Shown here: piece after piece, positions 45,818 through 56,928 of the stretch
Numbering within the stretch: the first letter of the stretch is position 1
Layout of the letters: each line of letters opens with the position of its first letter
NCBI RefSeq assembly: GCF_030272615.1
Contig: NC_081409.1
Location: 206,815,190 to 206,879,189, forward strand
Direction of reading: 5' to 3'
DNA: 64,000 nt
From: Cryptomeria japonica
Lineage: Eukaryota; Streptophyta; Pinopsida; Cupressales; Cupressaceae
Notes under the pieces: model-generated
What the model saw: the letters and a program-made list of their open reading frames with translations, nothing else
Told to the model about the DNA's origin: nothing
Database searches by the model: none
Program-made: the position numbers and the translations under genes

Positions 45818-45943
45818 AATAAACTCTAAAATCCCACAGTAAATGCAATATGACACACAAGAAAATTTTCAGAAAAGCAGTACACAACCTAAAACCCTAG
45901 TAGAGCTCCCTCACCACTCTAAATTCAATTCTTATAAGATTTT

Positions 45944-46359
45944 GATTAATAATACAATATATGAAAGTAAAAGGCCAATCTACACATCCAAAAGAATATA
46001 TAATAAATCTTAGGTAAATTTAACCTCGAAGTAGCTATATTTAAATGCTAAATTATAAAAGGTTTTTCCTTAATAAGTAAATAAGAGAAATTATAGCATC
46101 CATAACATATTATTTGTGACATGTTACATTTGCATGTAACAAAAACCTAGACATGTATTGTAGAGGTTTTGTTTTTTAAAAGTGTCTAATAATAATTAAA
46201 GCTTCATGTAGAATATTTTTTAGTCATTAAACTTAAATATATAATTATTAATTAATTAATTATAATAATAATTATGATCACTAATATCATGCATAATTAA
46301 ATGTGTAATAATTGATTTATAATAATATATTATTATAATATTAATTATTAATATTCTTT
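45944..46359. other. AT-rich spacer between two LINEs
   Basis: Strongly AT-rich (ATAATTATTAAT runs at 46240-46345). No feature recognised. Confidence 0.6.
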
Positions 46360-46691
46360 CTCCAATGGTTGCGATGTTGCACCTGTGAGAGTCTTTGAGA
46401 GTTAGGGTTTTTGCTAGTGCATATAGAAGCTCTGAATGTGGCTACGTTTCAATGGCCAATCCGCCTGATCTTTTGTATTTTACACAAAAACCATGCCCTC
46501 TCCTTGCAATTTCAGGTGTGGATGCCAAGAAAAATTCTTTGGCTATGAATGGTGGCTCGATGGGTGATTGTTGACACCGTAGGGAGAGATCTTTGAATGG
46601 TGAGCTTGTTGTGGGAGGTTCATTTTCCCTTGGTTCCCTAGGATCAAGTAGATATTGTGTTGGGGATAAGGTTGAAAATCATTTGATAAAG
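46360..46691 (+). mobile_element. Plus-strand LINE fragment, 5' part
   Basis: Continues into 54546-55253 once the 7.85-kb LTR element and one copy of its TSD TAAAG are removed. This part is probably the 5' UTR and start of ORF1. Its left limit is a guess from the change in base composition near 46360. Confidence 0.5.
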
Positions 46692-47916
46692 TGTAAAGCA
46701 GAAAATCGCAATCGAACCCTAGTTGCTCTCCCCTCTTCCAACTCCGAGGAGAGAGAAGGGAGGCTCGCTAGGGTTGATGGTTTTCACTTAGGGGAGAGAC
46801 TTTACATTCAAAAGAGGGGTTGAAACCCACAAGATCCAATCCCACACAATGCAAGATTGGATGCTAAATGAGTTTCAAGGGTTAAGAAAGCAAGGCTACC
46901 CTCTTTTGTAAAGAATGTTGATAGGAAGATTGAGCTAGGAATGCATAGAAAGTGACAAAGATTCGCTTATAAACCGAGTTAGGGATATAGGATGAAGCTG
47001 CGGACCTGGAATTAGCAGTAAAATGTCGATACGGCGCTGTCTTGCAAATTTGAGCAAAAGTTGTCGGGACGATGGCGCCCGGCGCCACAGTCCTTCGAAA
47101 AATCCACGAAACGAAGGGGGATCCGTTCGTCTCTGCACAAGGATTCTAGATCTTCAATTTCAGCCGCGTACCTGCAACCTACACACAGAAAAGCGAAGAC
47201 GATTGGGGGGTTAGGGATTAGGGGTTTGCCTTTAGGTCAAACCCCGGTTTTGGAATTAACCAAGAAATGAGAAATGCTGTAAATGTAGATGTCTGTAATG
47301 TAAAACAAGTACTAATACCTTGTTCTAAGGATGTTTGTATCCTTATGTGCGAAGGTTTAGATGTTGTTGTTTGTTGTATGTTGTATGTAGTATTGTAGTA
47401 AGTGATCTCCTCTTCAATGGTTGAATCCTTGTCTTGAATGCAACACTTAGCCTTGAATGGAGACTTAGAAGGAATGCTTGAATGCTTGAATGTTTGAATC
47501 TTGCTTTTGCCTTTTTTCCATCTACCATCTTATCAAATGAGAGAGAAAAATGTAGTTTATATACTTGTCAATTAGGGTTAATAGACTGATTTTCCCGACC
47601 TTAGGCCGACCAGGAAAGTTTATTTTCCAATTTGCAAACAAAAAGACCCGAGACCCCTTAGGAGACCGGGCCCAAAATAGGCCCAGGGACCAGAGCGTTG
47701 GGCGCCATGGTCCTGGGGGACCAGGGCACTGGGCGCTCTGGTCCCACCTCCTGGGACAGCAGGGTGCAAGGAGGTTCAGGCCAGGGTGCTTGAAAAATGC
47801 AGTTTTTAGTGTCGTGAGCAAGTTTCAGGGTCTCCATTCAGGTTGCGTGTTGCGTCGCCATCGTGAAGACCGAAATGCAGTCGAAATTGCAAGTGTCGCA
47901 ATTTTAGGACGCTACA
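46692..47916 (-). repeat. 3' LTR of the Gag-Pro element
   Basis: 1225 bp. It carries two units of a 31-bp GC-rich repeat (GGACCAGAGCGTTGGGCGCC...) at 47687-47749; the other LTR has three. The 31-bp length difference between LTRs equals one unit. Confidence 0.9.
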
Positions 47917-48660
47917 TTTAGCCTCCACTTTAGCGGGAGTATGTATGCTCATACTTCCGGTAAAGTACAAGGAACAATCATTGAAAGACTTTTACCACGT
48001 CAAGGAGGCAAAACACACCAAGCCCCCAGTGGACTAAGGATCTTACGACTTCGATTGACAAAGTAAAAGGGAAGATCACGAGGGAGAACCATGACTGTCA
48101 GTAGTAAGGTTCCCTCACTATGAGTCATGCAAGAGAAATACCGAAAATTTTCAAGGCAAAGCTAAGTTCGTCAAGAAATTTTCAAGTATCCTGAAGGGAT
48201 AGACAGGGTGTATGCCCCCCTACGTTAAAGCGATCGCACATGCCTCAACGGGGGTGATTGCTTTAAGGTAGTGATACACATAAGAAATGAGAAGGGAAAG
48301 GAGCACGTTATCACAAAGATTTAGACCCCTGGTGTGAGATAAACCCAAGGATAATAGACACAAAACACAAAGCACGAGGTGACTTCGCTTTCCTCGGGGT
48401 CAGTATGCTGTATGATAAGTCATGTATATATATCATATGTATGTATGCATAATTGTTCTTCATTCCCCAATCAAGGAAGGTCACCTAGAAGAAGGGAACA
48501 CATGTGTCTTTTGAGTCAACATGAGAGAGACCAAAAGAGATCTCAATGTTTTGCATCGTCCTCAAGTAGACAACACTAAGGACAACAAATAGAAGAATGA
48601 GAATAACACATAGAAGAAGTAACACAAGAGAGGAGGAGAGAATCTGCTATGCTAATGTAA
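47917..48660 (-). other. 3' non-coding region of the Gag-Pro element
   Basis: 744 bp between the coding frame stop and the 3' LTR. No RT, integrase or other domain on either strand. It ends in the purine tract. Confidence 0.7.
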
Positions 48661-51600
48661 CTAGTCTAGCACGTCATCTACCCCCCGATCTTGCTGATCA
48701 ATGTTTCGGGAAGGCAGGGAACACGCTAGAGGAGGAACATCCAACACAGCAGATGGAGCTATCACAAGATCCAAACAAGGGCTATGTTCATGTTCCAAGC
48801 CACGTTGTTCTTGTCTAGGAGCTAGGATAAGTGCTTTAGAAAATTCATTAGATAAATGGTTATCAACATCAACAAGTTCATATTCACTGTCAGAAGCAAG
48901 AGAAGTAACATGTTCATCATGAATAACATTTTCATCTATATCATCATCAAGATTTATAAAAATAGGATCTTTAACTCGCACAGGATCAAGACCATCATGC
49001 ATCTTATGTTTAGGAGATTTAGGCTCAATGTCCGGCTGAGGAGAAAATGGAATAATGCTTGTTGAAGGTGTTTTTGGAGATTGTAAAGTTTGAGAAGCAG
49101 CTCCTTGAGCCCTAAGATGACGCTTTCGTCGGTGTTCACGTGCAGAACGATTACATCTAGTCTTAGTAGGAAGTGGAGAAGATTGAGGAGGAGGAATGTT
49201 CTCATCCTTATCACTTGGGTGTTTAGGTTGTGGTCTCTTAGGCTGGATAATAGGAGAAGAAGAAGGTCTCTTCTCTCTATAGAAGGAAGGAGGAGGAACT
49301 GCTCCATATAAAGGAGGAATTTTTGGTTTAGGAAGGAGACCAAGTCCATCATGATGAGGAGGTATAGGTCTACTTTTAGAAGGTTTATTAGGCATAGACA
49401 TAGTCACATCCATAGGGATGGGTTGAGAATCTTCTTGAGGAAAGATATTAGTTTTATCTTTCAAAGGAAGAACTTCCTTCTCAAGAACGATAGGAATATC
49501 AAGTTTAGGTGTTCTAGGTTCACTTAAAGATAGGATCATATCCATTTTCCACTTTTGATAAGATTTGAAAAGATGATCACTTCGCGGAGGAAGGGATTGG
49601 AATTGTCTAGGCCAAAAGTAATCAATAGGAACACTAGAAGTTCTTTCAGCTGGTTTAAAGAGACTATGATTGACAGTAACAACTTCACCATTATGGGGAA
49701 ATTTCAAGCATTTATGAATAGGAGAGGCAATAGCTTTCATGGAAGATAGTCAAGGATAGCCAAGCTTCACACGAAATCGTTCAGATGAAGGAATAATAGC
49801 AAAGTTCACATCAAGGGATTTGTTATGGACCTCAATAGGTAATGTAATAGAACCAATTGCAGGAGAAGAAAATGCATCAAATAATTTCACAACCACATCT
49901 GTTTTGTCATAGATCACTTGATTCAATTGCAAAGTAAAAAGAAATTCTTCAGTAATAACATTAACCATGCACGAAGGATCAATAAGCACTCCACGGCAAG
50001 GTGTATTCTTGACTTTTGCAACTATGTATAAAGGACCATCAGGTGCCCTAATGGTTTCACTAGAATCAAATGTGATGGAAGGTTCTTTAGGATTTTCTTG
50101 CTGCTCTACAAAGTTAATCACATTCGGAGTCATAGACACAAGACCATCAGATGAGAGAGAGGAATCATTAGTCTCAATCGCATTAGAGGTGTGAGAAGGT
50201 AATGGATCAATAAAAATCTGAAGATTTTGGTTAGGAGGAGCTACAGATGTATTGCCTTTATCATTCACTCCAGAAACAGAAATAGTATTATTATCAATCA
50301 AATCTTGAATTTTACCCTTTAAAGAAAAACATTTTTCAGTATCATGCCCAGGCTAATGATGAAAGTGACAAAAAGCTTTATTATCAAAATAAGGTGAAGT
50401 AATCTTTGCAGGATCAATTTGTTGTACAGGAGGAAGAGTAAGCACATTTTGTTCCAATAACTTATTCATAATACTATGCAATGATTCATTCAAAGGAGTA
50501 TACTTTCTTTCTTTCTTGAAAAACTTAGAAATAGGAGGCACACCTGATGCTGCATTCACATTGTTGTTGATGATGTTTTCATTGAATTTGATGGAATCTC
50601 TGTTCGGTTTAAACTTCCCAAATGGTTGTTGACTGCTATCACCCTTATCACCCGGAGCCATAGGATGTGATTGTTCCATTTGACTCACAGTCAGTTGATA
50701 ATTGTGAAGAGTGGCACACAACTGTTGGAAAGAAGTAAACTCAGAAAACAGAAGTTTGTCTCGAATATCTTTTTGTAAATTAGAAATAAAGATTCTTTGA
50801 ATATCATTATCAGGCACTGGAAAAGAAATTTGAGCATACAAATGCTTATATCTACCAATGAAATCAGTCACTTTTTCTTTAACACCTTGTTTACAATGCA
50901 TTAAATCAATCAAAGTAACTTTAGGACTTATATTGTTTTGAAATTGTTGAATGAAAGCATTTGCAAGTTGTTCGAAAGAGGTAATAGAATAAGAAGGCAA
51001 CGAGCAATACCATTGTAGGGCTTTGTCTCTTAATGTTCTAGTAAACAGTTTTGCAAGCAACCTTTGGTCATAAGCAAAATCAGTACAAATTGTTTGAAAA
51101 GTCTTAACATGTGTTAGAGGATCACCTTTACCATTATAAAGTTCCAAATGCGGGATTTCAACATGTTTAGGAGGGATAGCTCGAACAATGTCAAGAGAAA
51201 GTGGACTTGCAACATCAAATGTGGGCACACTAAACTTAGATTGATTCATAGAGGCAATTTGTTGCTGTAAAGAAGAGACAGTTTGTGCAAGATTGTTAAT
51301 GGTCGCTTCAGTCGAAGGATTCATATTAGGTGTGTTAGATTGAGATGGAGGTGTTATGTTATTGAAAGAAGGTAGAGAATAAGGTGGTGGGACTCTATGA
51401 TAGTCAATCATAGGGGATGATTGGACAAGAGGAACACTACAAGGAGGAATGGAATGGTTGAATGAATTGCCCCCTTGCGTCATGTTCATTTGTGGAGATG
51501 TAATAGGAACACTCATTAAAGGAATGAATGAAGAAGTCGGATTGAATGAAGGAATAGGGTTAATTGAAGAAGGAGGATTGCCCCCATGACTGGTAATCAT

Positions 51601-52104
51601 AGGCGGAATGTCTTGTATAGAAGTGGTCATTATGTTTGATGTAAAGGTAGGTATGCTAGCAATAGAAGTTGTCAGAGGAATAGAATGATTGACTTGTGTA
51701 GGAGGTTGTGTATAACCCAAAGATTCGACACAACTCTTCATAGGCATCACATTCGAATTCACAATGTGTGAAATACCACGCAAAATATCAATTCCATTCT
51801 TATCACTTTGAAGCATATGTTTTAGACCCTCAATTAAAGGAAGAGCTTGACTATCGGGATACTCATGAGACATCCATTGGTGAAAATCATCAAATTGGTT
51901 ATCCAATTTCGAAAGTTGTTCTACAAAAACCTCATGGAGAGCTTCTTCATCATTAGGAGGATTAGAGGAATTACCCATGTCCTTGTTAAAAAGGCTATTC
52001 AAATTAGGTTCCATCTCCTCGGTAGTTAAACCTCGGAAAGACTTAATTCTACGGCTTCGTCTAACGGGAATAGTGTAAGTAGGGCTTATTGTTGTAAAAC
52101 TCAT
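48661..52104 (-). pseudogene. Gag-protease polyprotein of about 1147 codons with two nonsense codons
   Basis: ATG at 52104; the same frame runs to 48661, broken only by TAG near 50352 (HH-stop-PGHD, ancestral CAG) and TGA near 49746 (LGYP-stop-LSS, ancestral TGG). Residues 1-583 are Gag: an N-terminal basic patch, a long S/P-rich middle, then the retrotransposon gag core (ALQWYCSLPSYSITSFEQLA, FIGRYKHLYAQI). A C/H knuckle FCHFHH..GHDTEKC follows. The protease-like part (50301-49750) has VLIDPSCMVNVI where DTGS or DSGS is expected, and ends LGYP. The last 359 codons are proline-rich and uninterrupted. The altered active site may be ancestral or decay. Related to the left-edge element by its PBS. 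Confidence 0.8.
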
Positions 52105-53262
52105 GCACTAGAAAGAGAGAGAAGATTTTGAATTTAGAGGTAGCAATTTTCAGTAAAATCAGCCAATCTTCTAGATTTAAGCTGTTAAATGCAATCACGA
52201 CAGTCTCCCGAAATTTCGGAAAAAATGGCCAGGACTGTGGCGCTCGGAGTGCAACACGGTCCTTGCAACTTTTTTCAAAATTTGCAGGGATGAAAGGTAT
52301 GATGATTTTAGAGCTAATCTGAAAAAATTGAGTGATTTTACGATCTGTAGATAGGCCAAATTAAAGTTGCAAATTCAAAATTGAACCCGATCAAGATTAT
52401 CGAAAAATGCAAAATTTGAATTTTGAAAAAGAGAGGGAAACTGAAATTTTGAATTTTATGATTTTAGAGGGAATGCCAAAAGCAATGCAAGTTTTGAAAT
52501 TCAAAAATTGACTCAATTTCACGCAAAATTCAATTTTGAAAGCGGAAATCAAAGTTGTTGTAATTAAGCACTTAATTTCAAAAGTCACAAATTGCAAGAA
52601 TTTGAATAAAGCACTGAAATTTCGAATGAATGCAAATACACTTTTCAGATTTAGGACAGTAAGAACACAATTTTGACACAAAATTTCAATTTCAATGATT
52701 TTTGAATGATTAGAAGCCCTAAACCAAGCAATCACAAGACCAACTTTGACTGTAATTTTGAAAGTATTATAATTGATAAAATCAGCCAAAATTCTGGATT
52801 TTAGCAGAAAAATACAATAAGATCTTGCTCCCGAAATTTCGGAAAAAATGTCGGGGATGATGGCGCTCGGAGTGCACACAGTCCTTGCAACTTTTTTCCA
52901 AATTTTCAGGGATGAAAGATATTGTGATTTTATTGCGGAATCCAAAGTTACAACTGATTTGGAGATGTTTTGATCGGTCAAATTGTCGGACAAAGGTTGA
53001 ATCAAGAGGGTTTCAAAAATTAGGGTTTTGACACTTAACCACTTAATTTTCAAAATTAAAGCACAAATATGAACTGATAATTTGTAATAGAAGGGCAGAT
53101 CTGAAGCAAGCATTAACAATTAAATATTTCACAAGTTCAATTACTAAAAAGAAATTTTAGGGTTTTTATGCAATCACCTCTAAAATTTTGCAAAAGATCA
53201 AACATGGAAATGTAATCAAGGAATCAAATTTTCAGATCTAACCATGAAAAATCAGAAAGGAT
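52105..53262 (-). other. Leader of the Gag-Pro element with a 240-codon ORF of unknown function
   Basis: About 1.2 kb between PBS and gag. A 105-bp block with the 12-bp palindrome CCGAAATTTCGG occurs twice (52207-52311 and 52830-52940). A minus-strand ORF, 53119-52397, gives 240 codons rich in I, F, K and S with no recognised motif. It may be chance in AT-rich sequence or an upstream ORF. Confidence 0.5.
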
Positions 53263-53281
53263 GTTCACGTCGGGTTCACCA
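53263..53281 (-). promoter_or_regulatory. Primer binding site candidate of the Gag-Pro element
   Basis: TGGTGAACCCGACGTGAAC on the minus strand, three bases from the 5' LTR; identical to the one at 2619-2637. The tRNA is not identified. Confidence 0.7.
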
Positions 53282-53284
53282 AAA

Positions 53285-54540
53285 TGTAAAGCGGAAAATC
53301 GCAATCGAACCCTAGTTGCTCTCCCCTCTTCCAACTCCGAGGAGAGAGAAGGGAGGCTCGCTAGGGTTGATGGTTTTCACTTAGGGGAGAGACTTTACAT
53401 TCAAAAGAGGGGTTGAAACCCACAAGGTCCAATCCCACACAATGCAAGATTGGATGCTAAATGAGTTTCAAGGGTTAAGAAAGCAAGGCTACCCTCTTTT
53501 GTAAAGAATGTTGATAGGAAGATTGAGCTAGGAATGCATAGAAAGTGACAAAGATTCACTTATAAACTGAGTTAGGGATATAGGATGAAGCTGCGGACCT
53601 GGAATTAGCAGTAAAATGTTGATACGGCGCTGTCCTGTAAATTTGAGCAAAAGTTGTCGGGACAATGGCGCCCGGCGCCACGGTCCTCCGAAAAATCCGT
53701 GAAACGAAGGGGGATCCGTTCGTCTCTGCACAAGGATTCCAGATCTTCAATTTCAGCCGCGTACCTGCAACCTACACACAGAAAAGCGAAGACGATTGGG
53801 GGGTTAGGGATTAGGGGTTTGCCTTTAGGTCAAACCCCAGTTTTGGAATTAACTAAGAAATGAGAAATGCTGTAAATGTAGATGTCTGTAATGTAAAACA
53901 AGTACTAATACCTTGTTCTAAGGATGTTTGTATCCTTATGTGCGAAGGTTTAGATGTTGTTGTTTGTTGTATGTTGTATGTAGTATTGTAGTAAGTGATC
54001 TCCTCTTCAATGGTTGAATCCTTGTCTTGAATGCAACACTTAGCCTTGAATGGAGACTTAGAAGGAATGCTTGAATGCTTGAATGTTTGAATCTTGCTTT
54101 TGCCTTTTTTCCATCTACCATCTTATCAAATGAGAGAGAAAAATGTAGTTTATATACTTGTCAATTAGGGTTAATAGACTGATTTTCCCGACCTTAGGCC
54201 GACCAGGAAAGTTTATTTTCCAATTTGCAAACAAAAAGACCCGAGACCCCTTAGGAGACCGGGCCCAAAATAGGCCCAGGGACCAGGGCGCTGGGCACCA
54301 TGGTCTTGGGGGACCAGGGCGCTGAGCACCCTGGTCCTGAAGGACCAGGGCGCTGGGCGCTCTGGTCCCACCTCCCGGGACAGCAGGGTGCAAGGAGGTT
54401 CAGGCCAGGGTGCTTGAAAAATGCAGTTTTTAGTGTCGTGAGCAAGTTTCAGGGTCTCCATTCAGGTTGCGTTTTGCGTCGCCATCGTGAAGACCGAAAT
54501 GCAGTCGAAATTGCAAGTGTCGCAATTTTAGGACGCTACA
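53285..54540 (-). repeat. 5' LTR of the Gag-Pro element
   Basis: 1256 bp. Three 31-bp GC-rich units at 54280-54372, each framed by GGACCAGG and CCTGGTCC-like inverted ends. Confidence 0.9.
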
Positions 54541-54545
54541 TAAAG

Positions 54546-55253
54546 GTTGCAGTTCGCTCTGGGGTTCCATTTGAGGCTTGAATAGCAAACATTGATCAAG
54601 GGTTCTCATCTAGTCCAGCATGGGCTGCTTCTAGTACAAACACAGGTCCTCATGTGGCTCTTCCTACGAAAGATATCTTGAAGGTGGAGTTGGGAAAGGA
54701 AGTTTTACAAGAGGTGAATGAAAGTGTGGCTTTTTATGCCAAACATGGACTAATTGGGAGATTCAAAGGTTACTGGTCGAGTTTGGTTGATTTGCATCAA
54801 TGGATCTCAGACACCTAGAGCCCCATTCTTTCTAGTCATGTCCATATCTACCCCTATGTGCAAGGTTTCTTGGTTGTGGTTTTCAATAAAGTCAAGGATT
54901 GTCGCAAGATCGTGTGTGATTATTAATGGAATGCAACGAGCACTTGCTAATGTTGAAACCATGGCATGCCTCTTTTGACCCAACTACTAAACTTTTCTCT
55001 ACTATTTCAATCTAGGTAAGATTCTTGAATCTTCCTCTTCAATTTTGGTTGGATTATTGTTTTGAAGCTATAAAAAATTCTTAGGGAAAAGTTTGGGGGA
55101 TTGACGACGGTTCTACAGTTAGTCTTCACACAACCTACCCCCACATTTTGGTTTATATTGACATATCTAAAAATCCCCCTCAACACCAAATTTGGTTGTT
55201 AGAATCAAATTTTAGATTATGAAGGTATACCTTTTCACTGTCACAAATGTTAC
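54546..55253 (+). pseudogene. LINE ORF1 (DUF4283) fragment, continued
   Basis: Plus-strand frames read ESVAFYAKHGLIGRFKGYW, then VYIDI-type sequence in another frame, with LPNLPLQFWLDYCFEA and the knuckle start CHKCY near 55240. These are DUF4283 and CCHC signatures of plant LINE ORF1. Stops and at least two frameshifts are present. The fragment ends at the copia LTR; the rest of the LINE is absent. It is a different LINE family from the minus-strand one, judged from the ORF1 text. Confidence 0.65.
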
Positions 55254-56618
55254 TGATGGAAATAGGGTAGACAACTAAGAGGGGGGGTGAATCAGTTGTC
55301 ACAAAAACTCACACTACATAAACTTATTCTCAAATCTAATAATTAAACATAAAAGCATAAATCAACAACACATCATAAACACACATAACACCAAGATTTT
55401 TGTGCATGGAAAACCCTGTTAGGGGAAAAACCATGGTGGGGATACACCCACAATATAGGTATACTCTGTTAGAAGTATTACAATGGTGAATGCACATGTA
55501 TTCAAGCTCACTTCTTAAAGCTCATTGCTTAAAATAAAAAAGGCTTACTGCCTAGGGAAGGCTCACTCCATGTACAAACAATCACAGATCGCTTCCAGAA
55601 ATTATGAACTAAGAAATAGCATCTCCTTAATGCCTGGTTTAGTTCCAATGAAGCACAAAACAACTTTCTTCTTCACACTTCTTCTTTGCCTTCAAAAGAT
55701 GTGTACATTCAGCACACATACATACTCACACTCATCCACACACCACACTTGAATACAAGATTATTACAATTATTTATACATGACATCAACCTTGCAGAAA
55801 TTATCAAGGTCAGCTCAACACTCACCGCCTAATTAGAAAAATGCAACCATAGTCAATACAATATTACATTCAGACCAAGCAATGTCATTCAATACATAGC
55901 ACAAACCCAAATCTTTCGCCTTGAACACGTTACACCTTTGAGAATTACACCTCAAACATCTGCAACATGTTACAAGCATCTGATTGGCCAAGAACATGAA
56001 GAACACCAATGTGCCAAAGAAAAAACATCAATTATGAGCTCAACGATCAATTTAGACCTACCAACACAAAAGTCACATGATCAAGAGACATCTACAAGCA
56101 TCATGAATTACTATAGCAACATCTGCACCAACACAAATTACTAGAATCACCAGCATATTCATACGGAACCTCAAAAACACTAACTGCAATGACTGTCAAC
56201 CTTGAAAAATCACTTGCAGATCTCGAAACCATGAACCACTTAAATTGAGAACACACATCAATGTCCCAAACATACCTCCAAATCTATAGAATAAGATATT
56301 ACAATGCGAAGCAATGCAGATCAAAATACTGTCAGTCTATCACCACTGAATAACTGCAAAACCAACCACAACACAAATACCCATAACTCAATCAAATATT
56401 CACGCGGACCTTTGAATCTTGAACTAAATCAACTACAATCAACCCTCTACAAACCCTTTAATCCATACACTCTGATCTTCATCATACTTACTACACTGAA
56501 CAAACTAACTCATTGAGCTTCACTGCATCACTATCACAGATAGAGAAATATGTTGACATCAATGACAACACGTCTCTCAAATATCTCTCAAGCACATATT
56601 TGCAATGTTCTGCCAACA
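55254..56618 (-). repeat. 3' LTR of the right-hand copia element
   Basis: TGATGG...CCAACA on the plus strand, about 1365 bp. It contains GAGGGGGGGTGAATCAG (55285-55300), a phrase common in plant copia LTRs. The left limit is uncertain by about 15 bp, because LINE-like sequence may reach into the first bases. Confidence 0.65.
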
Positions 56619-56928
56619 ATCTTTCCCTTTGGCATTGATGGCAACATGTGATGTGAAAAAAATTAACACAATCAATGATAAAGAAAAAAAATATCAACAA
56701 ATCCCCCTTAGACCTTGCACACTACTCTTCTCCTTTTCTCATCTCTTCACAATTTTTCACATGACTCTCTCCCCCTTTGACATCAATGGAAAAGGCACAC
56801 ATTTGCAATCAAACCACAAAACTGACCAACAAAGCTGACCACTCTCCCTGAGTAGCAGCCACCAATCATCAATCGGGATCATAAGATATGATTGTGAAAT
56901 ACACCAGATTAATGCATACCAATGCATC

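Larger units (their letters stand above)
36361..45933 (-). mobile_element. Full-length L1-type LINE, interrupted by an LTR element
   Basis: Flanked by a perfect 10-bp TSD, ATAAGATTTT (36351-36360 and 45934-45943). Without its 3.8-kb guest it is about 5.8 kb, normal for a plant L1. Order on the minus strand: short 5' UTR, ORF1 (from 45817), ORF2 endonuclease (from 44615), reverse transcriptase, zf-RVT segment, then a 3' UTR ending TATTCATAAAAAAATAAAAT. Both ORFs carry stops and frameshifts, so it is inactive. The insertion lies about 0.7 kb upstream of the ITPase start codon and reads in the same direction as the gene. Confidence 0.88.
46692..54540 (-). mobile_element. Non-autonomous LTR retrotransposon with a large Gag-Pro frame
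   Basis: LTRs 46692-47916 and 53285-54540 (TGTAAAGC...GCTACA), perfect TSD TAAAG (46687-46691, 54541-54545). The PBS candidate is at 53263-53281 and the purine tract AGTGGAGGCTAAA directly precedes the 3' LTR at 47917. The 5.4-kb interior has one long minus-strand frame (gag, knuckle, protease-like, proline-rich) and no RT, RNase H or integrase. The LTRs are very similar apart from one 31-bp repeat unit, which suggests recent insertion. It interrupts a plus-strand LINE. Confidence 0.9.

Noticed and set aside
47522-47821. Proline-rich ORFs over the GC-rich LTR repeat (also 54115-54461)
   Set aside because: They arise from the 31-bp repeat read in several frames in both LTRs. No coding evidence.
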